From contig NZ_SNVJ01000005.1 in assembly GCF_009829925.1 (NCBI RefSeq), positions 186,001-250,000 on the forward strand: 64,000 nucleotides of DNA. The letters run 5' to 3'. The position numbers and the translations under genes are program-made. The notes beneath the pieces were generated by a model that saw only the letters and a list, made by a program, of their open reading frames with translations, was not told the DNA's origin and did not search any database. Below are positions 34,790 through 43,108 of this stretch, piece by piece. The DNA comes from Teichococcus coralli (lineage in GTDB: Bacteria; Pseudomonadota; Alphaproteobacteria; Acetobacterales; Acetobacteraceae). The first letter of the stretch is position 1. The number at the start of each line of letters is the position of its first letter.

Positions 34790-36223
34790 CTACTTCACCA
34801 CCGCGACGCGCAGCGCGTTGGTGGTGCCGGGCGTACCGAAGGGCACGCCCGCCGTTACCACGACCTCCTCGCCGGCCTGCGCGAAACCCTCTGTCTGCGC
34901 GGCGCGCACCGCCTTGGCCACCATGTCCGTCATGCTGTTCGGCTCGGCGGAGGGCAGCGGATGCACGCCCCAGACCACCGCCATGCGCCGTGCCGTCTTC
35001 TCGCTGGAGGTCAGGCCAATGATCGGGCTGGTGGGCCGCTCCCGCGCCACGCGCAAGGTGGTGGAGCCGGTCGCGGTGAAGGTGGCGATGGCCTGTGCGC
35101 CGATGGTCTCCGCCACCTGGCGGGCGGCGGCGGCGATGGCGCCGGCCGAGTTCTTCTCCGGTGCCGGCCGGGCGGCATCGGTGATCTGCCGCCAGCCGTC
35201 GTCCTGCTCAACCCGGGCCAGGATGCGGTCCATCATGTTGACCGCCTCGTAAGGGAACTGGCCGGCGGCGCTTTCGGCGGAAAGCATCACCGCGTCCGCG
35301 CCGTCGAACACGGCGGTGGCGACGTCCGAGGCCTCGGCCCGGGTGGGGGAGGGCGCGCTGATCATGCTTTCCAGCATCTGCGTCGCCACCACCACAGGCA
35401 GGCCGCGCCGGCGGCACTCGCGCACGATGCGCTTCTGCACCAAGGGCACCTCCTCGGGCGGGCACTCCACGCCGAGATCGCCACGCGCCACCATGGCGCA
35501 GTCCGTGGCGTCGAGGATGCCCTCCAGGTTCTCCACCGCCTGCGGCTTCTCCATCTTCACCATGACCCAGGCGCGCCCGTCGGCGATCTCCTTCACCTCG
35601 ATCACGTCCTCCGGCCGCTGCACGAAGGAGAGGCCGATATACTCGATGCCCAGCGGCAGCACGAAGTCGAGATCGGCGCGGTCCTTCGGCGTCAGGGCCG
35701 GGATCGGCAGCGCCACATCGGGAACGTTGACGCCCTTCCGGTCGGACAGCGCCCCGCCGACCAGGATCTCGGTCTCCAAATGGTCGTCGCGCTTGTGCAC
35801 CACGCGCAGGCGCAGCTTGCCGTCGTCCAGCAGCAGGGTGGTGCCGATGCGGGCCGCCTCAATGATCTCGGGATGCGGGAGTTGCACGCGCCGCACGTCA
35901 CCCGGCGTGGCGCTGAGGTCTAGGCGGAAGCTCTGGCCGGTCTGGAGCTGGACCCGGCCGCCCTGGAAGCGCCCGACGCGCAGCTTGGGGCCCTGCACGT
36001 CCGCCAGGATGCCAATCGGGCGGCCCACGCGCTTCTCCAGCGCGCGGATCATCTGGATGCGGCTGGCGTGGTCCTCATGGCTGCCATGGCTGAAATTGAG
36101 CCGGAACACGTCGGCCCCGCCGCGATAAAGGCGCTCGATCACCTCCGGCGTGGAGCTGGCGGGGCCCAGGGTGGCGACGATCTTGGTGCGACGGCGGCGG
36201 CGGAGGGGAATGCGCGGCGGCAA
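34790..36223 (-). CDS. pyk: Pyruvate kinase
   Basis: Transfers phosphate from phosphoenolpyruvate to ADP. The 477-residue length and motifs are normal: RRTKIVATLGPASS at the start, RLNFSHGSHEDH, ILADVQGPKLRVG, and the active-site block VMVKMEKPQAVENLEGILDA followed by MVARGDLGVE near residue 240. The C-terminal regulatory domain is complete. It is preceded on the same strand by the glycerate 2-kinase gene, 85 bp upstream, and the two products act in series from glycerate through 2-phosphoglycerate (with enolase) to pyruvate. Confidence 0.96.
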   Translation of the reverse strand: MPPRIPLRRRRRTKIVATLGPASSTPEVIERLYRGGADVFRLNFSHGSHEDHASRIQMIRALEKRVGRPIGILADVQGPKLRVGRFQGGRVQLQTGQSFRLDLSATPGDVRRVQLPHPEIIEAARIGTTLLLDDGKLRLRVVHKRDDHLETEILVGGALSDRKGVNVPDVALPIPALTPKDRADLDFVLPLGIEYIGLSFVQRPEDVIEVKEIADGRAWVMVKMEKPQAVENLEGILDATDCAMVARGDLGVECPPEEVPLVQKRIVRECRRRGLPVVVATQMLESMISAPSPTRAEASDVATAVFDGADAVMLSAESAAGQFPYEAVNMMDRILARVEQDDGWRQITDAARPAPEKNSAGAIAAAARQVAETIGAQAIATFTATGSTTLRVARERPTSPIIGLTSSEKTARRMAVVWGVHPLPSAEPNSMTDMVAKAVRAAQTEGFAQAGEEVVVTAGVPFGTPGTTNALRVAVVK

Positions 36224-36308
36224 AGTGATGTCCTTCGGCTACGGCGCTTTGGCCGGCTTGAACGAGGTGGCGGGCGCTTTGGCCCGTCGGACGGAGGCCG
36301 GACTCGGC

Positions 36309-37592
36309 TCAGGCGATCAGAATGGCACGGAAGTCATTGACATTCGTAAGCGTGGGCCCGGTGACGATGGTATCGCCAAGCCGGTCGAACAAGGCGTGGC
36401 TGTTGTGTGACGCCAGCAGCGCGCGGGCGTCCAGCCCCGCCGCCGCGGCGCGGGCGAGGGTTTCCGGCGCCGCCAGGGCGCCGGCATTGTTTTCCGAGCC
36501 GTCGATCCCGTCGGTATCGCCCATCAGCGCCCAGGCGCCCGGCATCCCGGCGGCGGCGAGGGTGAAGCCGAGCAGGCACTCGGTGTTGCGGCCACCCCGC
36601 CCGGGCGTGACGCCGGGGCGGATGGTCACCGTGGTCTCGCCGCCGGAGAGCAGCACCGCCGGGGCGCCGAGCGGATGGCCATGCGCCCGCACGCTGCGGG
36701 CGATCCCGGCCAGCAAAGTGCCGGCCACCGCCGCCTCGCCCTCCAGTGCGTCGCCCAGCAGCAGCGGCGCGAGGCCGAGGGCGCGCGCCTCCTCGGCCGC
36801 CGCCTCCAGTGCCATCTGCGGCGTGGCGATCAAGCGGAACTCGGCGCGGGCGAGGCGCGGGTCCCCAGGCTTTGGCGTTTCCTCCGCCGCCGCCGCGAGA
36901 TGCGCCGCCACCGCGGGCGGCAGTTCGATACCGTAATGCGCGACGATGCCGCGCGCCTCGGCGAAGGTGGAGGGGTCCGGCACGGTCGGGCCGGAGGCGA
37001 TCACGGCCGGGTCGTCGCCCGGCACGTCGGAAACGGCGAGCGTCACCACCCGCGCCGGATGCGCCGCCGCAGCCAGCCTTCCGCCCTTGATGGCCGAAAG
37101 GTGCCGGCGCACGCAGTTCATCTCGTTGATGGTGGCGCCGGAGGCGAGCAGGGCGCGGTTCACCGCCTGCTTGTCGGCCAGGGTCAGCCCCTCGGCGGGC
37201 AGCGCCATGAGCGCCGAGCCGCCGCCGGAGATCAGCGCCAGCACCAGGTCCTCGGCGCCGAGCCCCTGCACCGCCGCCAGCACGCGCCGCGCCGCCGCCT
37301 CCCCCGCCGCGTCGGGCACGGGATGGGAGGCCTCAACGACCGCGATGCGCCGCGTCTGCGCGGCATGGCCGTAGCGGGTGATGACGAGGCCGGAAAGGTT
37401 GGCTTCCGGCCAGGCATCCTCAACCGCCGCCGCCATCACCGCGGCCGACTTGCCGGCGCCCACCACCACCACGCGGCCCTTCGGCGGCTCGGGCAGATGG
37501 CGGGCCAGGATCGCCCGCGGGTCGGCCGCGCGAATCGCCGTGTCGAACAGGCGCCGCAAGGCGTTGCGGGCGGAGGCATCGGTCCAGCTCAT
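36309..37592 (-). CDS. gckA: Glycerate 2-kinase, MOFRL family
   Basis: A 427-residue kinase that phosphorylates glycerate to 2-phosphoglycerate. Older annotation calls the family hydroxypyruvate reductase TtuD. The N-terminal domain shows VVGAGKSAAVMAAAVED and LALISGGGSALMALPAEGL; the C-terminal MOFRL domain has LSGGETTVTI, GRGGRNTECLLG and DTDGIDGSENNAGA. ATG 37592 is preceded by AGGGGAA at 10 bases. Gene order gckA-pyk matches the ttuD-ttuE arrangement known from tartrate utilisation in Agrobacterium, so glycerate from tartrate or glyoxylate may feed glycolysis here. Confidence 0.92.
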   Translation of the reverse strand: MSWTDASARNALRRLFDTAIRAADPRAILARHLPEPPKGRVVVVGAGKSAAVMAAAVEDAWPEANLSGLVITRYGHAAQTRRIAVVEASHPVPDAAGEAAARRVLAAVQGLGAEDLVLALISGGGSALMALPAEGLTLADKQAVNRALLASGATINEMNCVRRHLSAIKGGRLAAAAHPARVVTLAVSDVPGDDPAVIASGPTVPDPSTFAEARGIVAHYGIELPPAVAAHLAAAAEETPKPGDPRLARAEFRLIATPQMALEAAAEEARALGLAPLLLGDALEGEAAVAGTLLAGIARSVRAHGHPLGAPAVLLSGGETTVTIRPGVTPGRGGRNTECLLGFTLAAAGMPGAWALMGDTDGIDGSENNAGALAAPETLARAAAAGLDARALLASHNSHALFDRLGDTIVTGPTLTNVNDFRAILIA

Positions 37593-37820
37593 GCGGGCGG
37601 CGTTCCCCTGGGGTGTGCTTGCCGCGCATTCTGGACCGGGGGACAGGGAAGGTGAAGGCGGGGTGGCCGGATCGCCTTTTTCCGGCACTCGGAAACCCCG
37701 CGCCGCCTCGGCCGGTTCTCCATAAGCCTGCGGTGGACACGGGCCGCGCGGCGTTGGCGGCCGGGCACCACCCTCACGAACAAGGCGGAAGGCCAGCGGC
37801 CTATCGCCGGGAGACGGAAC

Positions 37821-38147
37821 ATGGCTGGGACGGACCACCGCGCAGACAAGCTGCGCCACGACATCGACAGTGGCCGCAGCGGCGACAAGGTCGCCTTCAG
37901 CGATCCGGCCGCTGCGCCTCTTGGCGCGGACGACGAGGCCGCCGGCGTTCCGCCCAGCCCGGAGATGATCGCCCGGGCCCGCGCGCTGGAGACCGGCTCG
38001 GCCCCGGCCGCGGCGCAGGGCCTGGCGCGCGGCGCCAGCGAGGCCGAGGCGCGGGGATCGGCCGACCGGTCTCGCACCGGGTGGATGATCCTGGCCGTGC
38101 TGGCGGGCGTCGTCGTGCTGGTCGCGATCGCGCTCGCCATCGGGTAG
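37821..38147 (+). CDS. Small single-span membrane protein, unknown function
   Basis: A 108-residue protein I do not recognise. Residues 1-85 are hydrophilic and acidic to mixed (DHRADKLRHDIDSGRSGDKV then a stretch rich in Ala and Glu). Residues 87-107 form one strong membrane helix (MILAVLAGVVVLVAIALAIG), so the protein is probably tail-anchored with its N-terminus in the cytoplasm. GGAGACGG lies just before the ATG, which supports real translation. It starts divergently from gckA and ends convergently with ilvE. Confidence 0.75.
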   Translation: MAGTDHRADKLRHDIDSGRSGDKVAFSDPAAAPLGADDEAAGVPPSPEMIARARALETGSAPAAAQGLARGASEAEARGSADRSRTGWMILAVLAGVVVLVAIALAIG

Positions 38148-38166
38148 CGCCTGGCCTTTCCGCGCT

Positions 38167-39066
38167 TCACGCGCTGCGGCGCGCCACCTCTGCCGGGCGC
38201 AGCCGCACCAGCGCCTCGTAGTCCCCCAGCAGCGTTTCCGTGATGGCGCCGGGCGTGAAGCTGTGCTCGCCGATGGCGCGCACCGGCGTCACCTCGGCCG
38301 CCGTTCCGGCCAGGAAGACTTCCGTGGCGCCACCGATCTCCCCGGCGCCGATGGTGCGCTCCACCACCTTGATCTGCCGGTGTCTCGCCAGGTCCATCAC
38401 GCTGCGCCGGGTGATGCCGTCCAGGAAACAGATCGGCGTTGGCGTGTGCAGCTCCCCATTCATGACAAAGAAGACGTTGGCACCGGTCGCCTCGGCCACG
38501 TCGCCCTTGAAGTCGAGCATCAGGGCGTCGTCGTAGCCCTCGGCCTCGGCCGCGTGCTTGGACAGCGTGCCGATCATGTAAAGGCCCGAGGCCTTGGAGG
38601 CGGTGGGCGCCGTGTCCGGCGCCGGGCGGCGCCACGGCGCCATGGCGAGCCGCACGCCCTTCATGCGGTTGGCGCCGAAGAGGTTGGGCCATGCCCAGGC
38701 AGCGATCGCCAGATGGATCCTGGTCTGCCGCGCCGAGACCGCCAGCATTTCCGAGCCGCGCCAGGCGAGGGGGCGCAGATAGGCATCCTCCAGGCCGTTC
38801 TTCTCCAGCACCGCCATGCAGGCGGCATCGATCTCCTCGGCGCTCCACGGAATTTCGAAGCCGAGGATGCGGCCCGAAGCGATCAGCCGGTCCGTATGCG
38901 CCCGCAGTTTGAAAATATTTCTTCCATAGGCCCGCTCGCCCTCGAACACGCCGCTGGCATAATGCAGCCCGTGGGTCAGGACGTGGAGCCGGGCGTCGCG
39001 CCAGGGCACCATATGCCCGTCCATCCAGATCCAGCCGTCGCGGTCGTCGAAGGGAGCCAGCGTCAT
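38167..39066 (-). CDS. ilvE: Branched-chain amino acid aminotransferase
   Basis: Class IV PLP aminotransferase of 299 residues for the last step of Leu, Ile and Val synthesis or the first of their breakdown. It starts FDDRDGWIWMDGHMVPW, then HVLTHGLHYASGVFEGERAY with the family motif HGLHYGxxVFEG. The PLP lysine is in PTASKASGLYMIG, followed by YDDALMLDFKGDVAEATGAN. GGAGG is spaced 8 bases from the ATG. It is divergent from the MarR-family gene 76 bp away, an ilvE-petP-petR arrangement I recall from other alphaproteobacteria. Confidence 0.93.
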   Translation of the reverse strand: MTLAPFDDRDGWIWMDGHMVPWRDARLHVLTHGLHYASGVFEGERAYGRNIFKLRAHTDRLIASGRILGFEIPWSAEEIDAACMAVLEKNGLEDAYLRPLAWRGSEMLAVSARQTRIHLAIAAWAWPNLFGANRMKGVRLAMAPWRRPAPDTAPTASKASGLYMIGTLSKHAAEAEGYDDALMLDFKGDVAEATGANVFFVMNGELHTPTPICFLDGITRRSVMDLARHRQIKVVERTIGAGEIGGATEVFLAGTAAEVTPVRAIGEHSFTPGAITETLLGDYEALVRLRPAEVARRSA

Positions 39067-39142
39067 GAGCGTTATCCTCCGTACCTTTTCTGCGTAACTT
39101 AATTGCGCCTGACACCTCAAACGTAAAACTTGCTTCGTTGAT
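39067..39142. promoter_or_regulatory. Divergent promoter region between ilvE and the MarR-type gene
   Basis: This 76-bp gap is clearly AT-richer than its surroundings. It holds two similar half-elements, CGTAACTT and CGTAAAACTT, and an imperfect palindrome TTGA-TATG-TCAA that overlaps the MarR-type start codon. It probably contains both promoters and could hold a site for MarR autoregulation. Confidence 0.4.
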
Positions 39143-39754
39143 ATGTCAATGAAGCTGACCAAAAGCGGACGCATGCCAGGGATGCCAGACACACCGGACG
39201 CGAAGGCCGCGGGCGAAGGCAAGCCCGTCGGCGCAGGACGCCAACTGCTGTTCCTCCGCGAAGAGGAACTCCGCCTGGCGCAGGACCTGCTGTTCTTCGG
39301 CTACCGCGACTTCACCGCCGGCCCCGACGCCATCCTGGCCGAACTCGGCATGGGGCGGGCGCATCACCGCGTGCTGCACTTCGTCGGCCGGCGGCCCGGC
39401 ATCACCGTGGGCGAGCTGCTGGGTATCCTCGGCATCACCAAGCAGTCGCTCGGCCGGGTGCTGACGCCGCTGGTCGAGGAAGGCTACGTGACGCAAACGC
39501 CAGGCCGCAACGACCGCCGTCAGCGCCTGCTCACCCTGACCGAGAAGGGCGAGGCGCTGGAGCGGCGGCTTTTCGAGCGGCAGCGTGAATGGGTGATGCG
39601 GGCCTACCGCGAGGCCGGCCCGGTGGCGGTGGAGGGGTTCCGCCGTGTCATGCGCGGCCTGATGGGAACCGAGGCGCGCGCCCAGCTCGACCGCGCCGCG
39701 CCGCCCGATCCGCGTAGCGGCCCCACCCATCCCAAGCCGCGGAGCGCCGCATGA
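39143..39754 (+). CDS. MarR family regulator, PetP-like
   Basis: A 203-residue regulator. After a 30-residue hydrophilic N-terminus comes the MarR fold: LRLAQDLLFFGYRDFTAGPD, then MGRAHHRVLHFVGRRPGITVGELLGILGITKQSLGRVLTPLVEEGYV (quoted in part: LGITKQSLGRVLTPLVEEGY as recognition helix) and the wing QTPGRNDRRQRLLTLTEKG. It resembles PetP of Rhodobacter, which is paired with the response regulator PetR. Its stop overlaps the next start as ATGA. Several in-frame ATGs (39143, 39149, 39173, 39182) are possible starts; none has a strong ribosome-binding site. Confidence 0.85.
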   Translation: MSMKLTKSGRMPGMPDTPDAKAAGEGKPVGAGRQLLFLREEELRLAQDLLFFGYRDFTAGPDAILAELGMGRAHHRVLHFVGRRPGITVGELLGILGITKQSLGRVLTPLVEEGYVTQTPGRNDRRQRLLTLTEKGEALERRLFERQREWVMRAYREAGPVAVEGFRRVMRGLMGTEARAQLDRAAPPDPRSGPTHPKPRSAA

Positions 39755-40452
39755 GCGGGAACGAGCCGCACCTGCTGGTGGTGGACGACGACGCGCGGCT
39801 GCGCAACCTGCTGCAGCGCTTCCTTTCCGAACAGGGGTTCCGCGTCACCGCCGCCGCCGATGCCGCATTGGCCCGGCAGGCCATGCAGGGCATGGCCTTC
39901 GACCTGCTGGTCGTGGACGTGATGATGCCCGGCGAATCCGGCCTGGAGCTGACCGAGACGCTGCGGCGGGAAGGGCATGACGTGCCGATCCTGATGCTGA
40001 CCGCCGCCGGCGCGCCGGACGACCGGATCGCCGGCTTCGAGCACGGCGCCGACGACTACCTCGCCAAGCCCTTCGACCCGCGCGAGCTGGCGCTGCGCAT
40101 CCGCACCATCCTGCGGCGCGCGGCGCCCGCGCTGCCGGCCAGCCTGCCGCTGGCGCCCGTGCAGCTCGGCTCGCGCTGGTTCGACCCTGAGCGGGGCGAG
40201 CTCCGTGGCCAGGACGGCACGCACCGCCTCACCGGCGGGGAGGCGGCGCTGCTTTCCGCGCTGGCCCGCCGGGCGGGGGAGGTGCTGACGCGCGAGGAGA
40301 TCGCCGCCGCGCTTGGCACACCGGAAGCGGGCGAACGCGCCGTGGACGTGCAGGTGACGCGCCTGCGCCGCAAGATCGAGCCGGACCCGCGCGAGCCGCG
40401 CTTCCTGCAGACGGTGCGGCACCGCGGCTATGTCCTGAAGCCCGGCACATGA
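39751..40452 (+). CDS. OmpR-family response regulator, PetR-like
   Basis: A 233-residue two-component regulator. The receiver domain has the acidic pair in VVDDDARLRN, the phospho-Asp in LVVDVMMPGESG, the Thr in MLTAAG and the Lys in LAKPFDPREL. The C-terminal winged helix shows LTGGEAALLSALARRAGEVLTREEI and the recognition helix RAVDVQVTRLRRKIEPDP ending RGYVLKPG. It overlaps the MarR-type gene upstream and the kinase gene downstream, each by 4 bases, so the three are translated together. Confidence 0.94.
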   Translation: MSGNEPHLLVVDDDARLRNLLQRFLSEQGFRVTAAADAALARQAMQGMAFDLLVVDVMMPGESGLELTETLRREGHDVPILMLTAAGAPDDRIAGFEHGADDYLAKPFDPRELALRIRTILRRAAPALPASLPLAPVQLGSRWFDPERGELRGQDGTHRLTGGEAALLSALARRAGEVLTREEIAAALGTPEAGERAVDVQVTRLRRKIEPDPREPRFLQTVRHRGYVLKPGT

Positions 40453-41831
40453 AGAGCCGCCCCTCCTGGTTGCGGCGGCTGCTCCGCCGCATGGGCGCGC
40501 CCTTCCGCTACCTGACGCCGCGCGGGCTGCTCGGCCGCGCCCTGCTGATCATCCTGCTGCCGCTGCTGATCCTGCAGGCGGTCGCGCTGCAGCTCTTCTA
40601 TGGCGGACATCTCGACATCATCTCGCGCCGGCTGGCGGGCGGCGTCGCCGGCGATGTGGGAATGGTGGTGGAGATCCTCGGGCGGCAGGCGCCGGGGGAG
40701 GACCATGGCTGGGTGTTCCGCCAGGCGGCCTGGCGGCTTGACCTTTCGCTCGCTTTCGAGCCGGAGGCGAGCATCGGGATGCCGAGCCAGCGGCAGAGCT
40801 GGCTGCCCATCCTGCCGCTGGAGGAGGACCTTTCCCAGGCGTTGCGCGAGCGCGTCGGCCTGCCCTTCGACACGGACTGGCAGAGCGATCCCCGCAGCGT
40901 GATCATCCGCGTGCAAATGCCGGGCGGCGTGCTGCATGTCGAGGCGCCGCGCAAGCGCCTGTTCTTCGGCACGCTCTACCTCTTCGTCATCTGGCTGGTC
41001 GGTACCTCGCTGCTGCTTTTCGTCGTGGCCGCGCTGTTCATGAAGAACCAGGTGCGGGCCATCCGCCGCCTCGCCAGCGCCGCCGAGGCCTTCGGCATGG
41101 GGCGCGAGATCGGGCCGATCAAGCCTGAGGGAGCCAGCGAGGTCCGGCAGGCCGCCGCCGCCTTCAACCAGATGCAGGCGCGCATCCGCCGCTTCATCAA
41201 CCAGCGCACCGAAATGCTCGCCGGCATCAGCCACGACCTCCGCACGCCGCTGACCCGGCTGCGCCTGAGCCTCGCCATGTTGCCCGCGGGCACCGAGGAG
41301 GATGCGGCCGCCATGTCGGAGGACGTGGCCGAGATGGAGCGGATGATCGCCACCTATCTGGCCTTCGCACGCGGCGAGGGGCTGGAGCATGCCCAGCCGG
41401 CCGACCTCGCCGAACTGGTGGAGGACCTCGCCGCCCGCGCCCGCCGGGACGGCGCCATGGTCACGGTGGAGGTGCCGGGTTCGGTGATGCTGCCGGTGCG
41501 GGTGGACGCGCTGCGCCGCTGCCTCGGCAACCTGCTGGACAACGCCCGGCGCCATGCGCGCCGCATCGCCCTTGCCATCACCGAGGTGCCGCGCGAGGAA
41601 GCCGGTCGGCCGCCTGGCCGCTGGGTGCTGATCACGGTGGACGACGATGGGCCGGGGATCCCGGAAGCGGCGCGGGAGGAGGCCTTCAAGCCCTTCACCA
41701 GCTTCTCCGCCGGCGGCACTGGCCTGGGGCTGGCCATCGCGCGCGACATTGCGCGGGCGCATGGAGGGGACATCGCCTTGGAAGGCAGCCCGCTGGGCGG
41801 GCTGCGGGCACGGGTCCGGCTGCCGGCGTGA
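40449..41831 (+). CDS. Sensor histidine kinase, EnvZ type
   Basis: A 460-residue inner-membrane kinase. Two membrane helices (about 31-52 and 173-197) bound a periplasmic domain of about 120 residues. A HAMP domain follows, then the phospho-acceptor His in GISHDLRTPLTRLRLSLAML near residue 260. The ATP-binding domain has NLLDNARRHA, ITVDDDGPGIP and GGTGLGLAIARDIARAHGG. The likely partner is the adjacent response regulator. The signal is unknown. The last gene of the MarR/RR/HK operon. Confidence 0.93.
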   Translation: MKSRPSWLRRLLRRMGAPFRYLTPRGLLGRALLIILLPLLILQAVALQLFYGGHLDIISRRLAGGVAGDVGMVVEILGRQAPGEDHGWVFRQAAWRLDLSLAFEPEASIGMPSQRQSWLPILPLEEDLSQALRERVGLPFDTDWQSDPRSVIIRVQMPGGVLHVEAPRKRLFFGTLYLFVIWLVGTSLLLFVVAALFMKNQVRAIRRLASAAEAFGMGREIGPIKPEGASEVRQAAAAFNQMQARIRRFINQRTEMLAGISHDLRTPLTRLRLSLAMLPAGTEEDAAAMSEDVAEMERMIATYLAFARGEGLEHAQPADLAELVEDLAARARRDGAMVTVEVPGSVMLPVRVDALRRCLGNLLDNARRHARRIALAITEVPREEAGRPPGRWVLITVDDDGPGIPEAAREEAFKPFTSFSAGGTGLGLAIARDIARAHGGDIALEGSPLGGLRARVRLPA

Positions 41832-41838
41832 ACCGGGG

Positions 41839-41866
41839 AAAAGGGCGGCAAGAAACGCCGCCGCCC
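41839..41866 (-). terminator. Intrinsic terminator after the phasin gene
   Basis: A 7-bp stem (41843-41849 with 41860-41866, GGGCGGC/GCCGCCC) and a 10-base loop are followed on the minus strand by four T. It lies 10 bp after the stop of the phasin gene and may also end the convergent kinase transcript. Confidence 0.65.
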
Positions 41867-41875
41867 TGCTCGCCG

Positions 41876-42310
41876 TCAGCCGGAGGCTTTGTTCATCAAT
41901 GTCTTGACCTCATCCATGGCCTCGGCGAAGCGGCGGTTCAGCACCGCCAGGGCCTCGGCATTCGACTTCTGGATGAGCTCGGCGATCTCCTGCATGTTGG
42001 AGACCGCCCGGCCATAGCTGGCCTTCAGCACCTCGGCCTGCTTGGCCGCCTTGTCCTGCGGCGTTGCCTCGCCGGAAATGCCTTGCATGGCCTGGGTCAT
42101 CTCGGAGACGGACTGCTGGAGGATTTCCATGTGCCGGCGGGCCACGGCCTGGGCCCCCTCCAGCGCCACCTTGTTGGCGGCGGAGAGCGCTTCCAGGTTG
42201 CGCCGCTGCGCCGCGGCGAGCGCATCCGCATCGGGCATCGCCGGCAGGCGGAACTCGGAGAGCAGGCGCATCATGTCCGTCTCCAGGGGGAACTTTGGGC
42301 GGTCCGACAT
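41876..42310 (-). CDS. Phasin family protein
   Basis: A 144-residue helical protein of the phasin type. Phasins coat polyhydroxyalkanoate granules and control their number and size. The protein is almost entirely amphipathic helix, with phasin-like segments AQRRNLEALSAANKVALEGAQ, QQSVSEMTQAMQG and AELIQKSNAEALAVLNRRFAEA. There is no signal or membrane segment. AAGGAGA lies 7 bases before the ATG, and an intrinsic terminator follows. It is last in a run with tetR, proC and ybjN on this strand. Confidence 0.83.
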   Translation of the reverse strand: MSDRPKFPLETDMMRLLSEFRLPAMPDADALAAAQRRNLEALSAANKVALEGAQAVARRHMEILQQSVSEMTQAMQGISGEATPQDKAAKQAEVLKASYGRAVSNMQEIAELIQKSNAEALAVLNRRFAEAMDEVKTLMNKASG

Positions 42311-42385
42311 GAACGTCTCCTTGGCTCTTGTTTCACGGCCAGTCTAGGCCGCGGCCGCAGCGGCGCAAAACCGCTTCCCGGCGGC

Positions 42386-43015
42386 TCAGGTCACGACCTC
42401 GGGGGCAGGGTCGGGCGGGGGTGGCTCCTCGCCGGTGTCGAGCCGCAGGGTGCGCGCAACCCTTTCGGCCTTGTCGAGCGCGCGGTCCAGCGCCGCCATG
42501 GTGGAGCCGAGATCCACGCTCTCGTCCTGCTCCCAGGCCCGCAGCGTGGCGATCCACACCGCCGAGAGCCCCTTCACCCGGAGCATGCCGGTGAGGCCGC
42601 AGGCGTTGATCCGCGCCGCTTCCAGCATCCAGGCCATGGAGGCGGCCAACACGGGCGCCAGCGCCAGGCTGAGCAGCGGGTCATGCCGCATCTCCCGCCC
42701 GAACCGGATCAGCCCCTCCCGGTGCGGCTGCAGCGCGTCGATGCGGCGCATCAGCGTGTCGAAGATGCGGTCGCGCGGGGCACCGCCGGCGTTCGGAGCG
42801 GCATCGGCAAGCACCGCCTTGTCCACCAGCCGGGAGTGCAGGCGGAGGAGGTGGAACTTCGTGGGCGCGCGCTCCCGCAGGTCGGGCAGGCCGATGCCGG
42901 CCCGCTCCGCCAGCTCGGGGAAGGTGAAACCGTTCCAGCCGCGCTCGGCCACCAGCGGCCAGAGGGCGTCCATCAGGGCATTGTCGTCGGGGGCGGGGCT
43001 GGTGCTTTCGCTCAT
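42386..43015 (-). CDS. TetR-like transcriptional regulator
   Basis: A 209-residue protein with an N-terminal helix-turn-helix of TetR type: ALWPLVAERGWNGFTFPELAERAGIGLPDLRERAP (quoted in part: GFTFPELAERAGIGLPDLRE). The C-terminal 130 residues are helical and include MRRIDALQPHREGLIRFGRE and AARINACGLTGMLRVKGL, a region that looks related to COQ9-like domains. It may be a regulator or a COQ9-like lipid-binding protein; TetR is the more likely. It lies between proC and the phasin gene. Confidence 0.7.
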   Translation of the reverse strand: MSESTSPAPDDNALMDALWPLVAERGWNGFTFPELAERAGIGLPDLRERAPTKFHLLRLHSRLVDKAVLADAAPNAGGAPRDRIFDTLMRRIDALQPHREGLIRFGREMRHDPLLSLALAPVLAASMAWMLEAARINACGLTGMLRVKGLSAVWIATLRAWEQDESVDLGSTMAALDRALDKAERVARTLRLDTGEEPPPPDPAPEVVT

Positions 43016-43108
43016 GCCGAAATTCTGGGGTGCAGGGGCAATTTCGCCAAGGCCGGAGACGGTGAAATGATCCGTTGCCTGCGGCCGCCGAGGCCTGGCC
43101 GCGGCGTC

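Noticed and set aside
38167..39222. Longer ilvE beginning at 39222
   Set aside because: The extra 52 residues are unlike the family and cross the divergent promoter and MarR start; GGAGG supports 39066.
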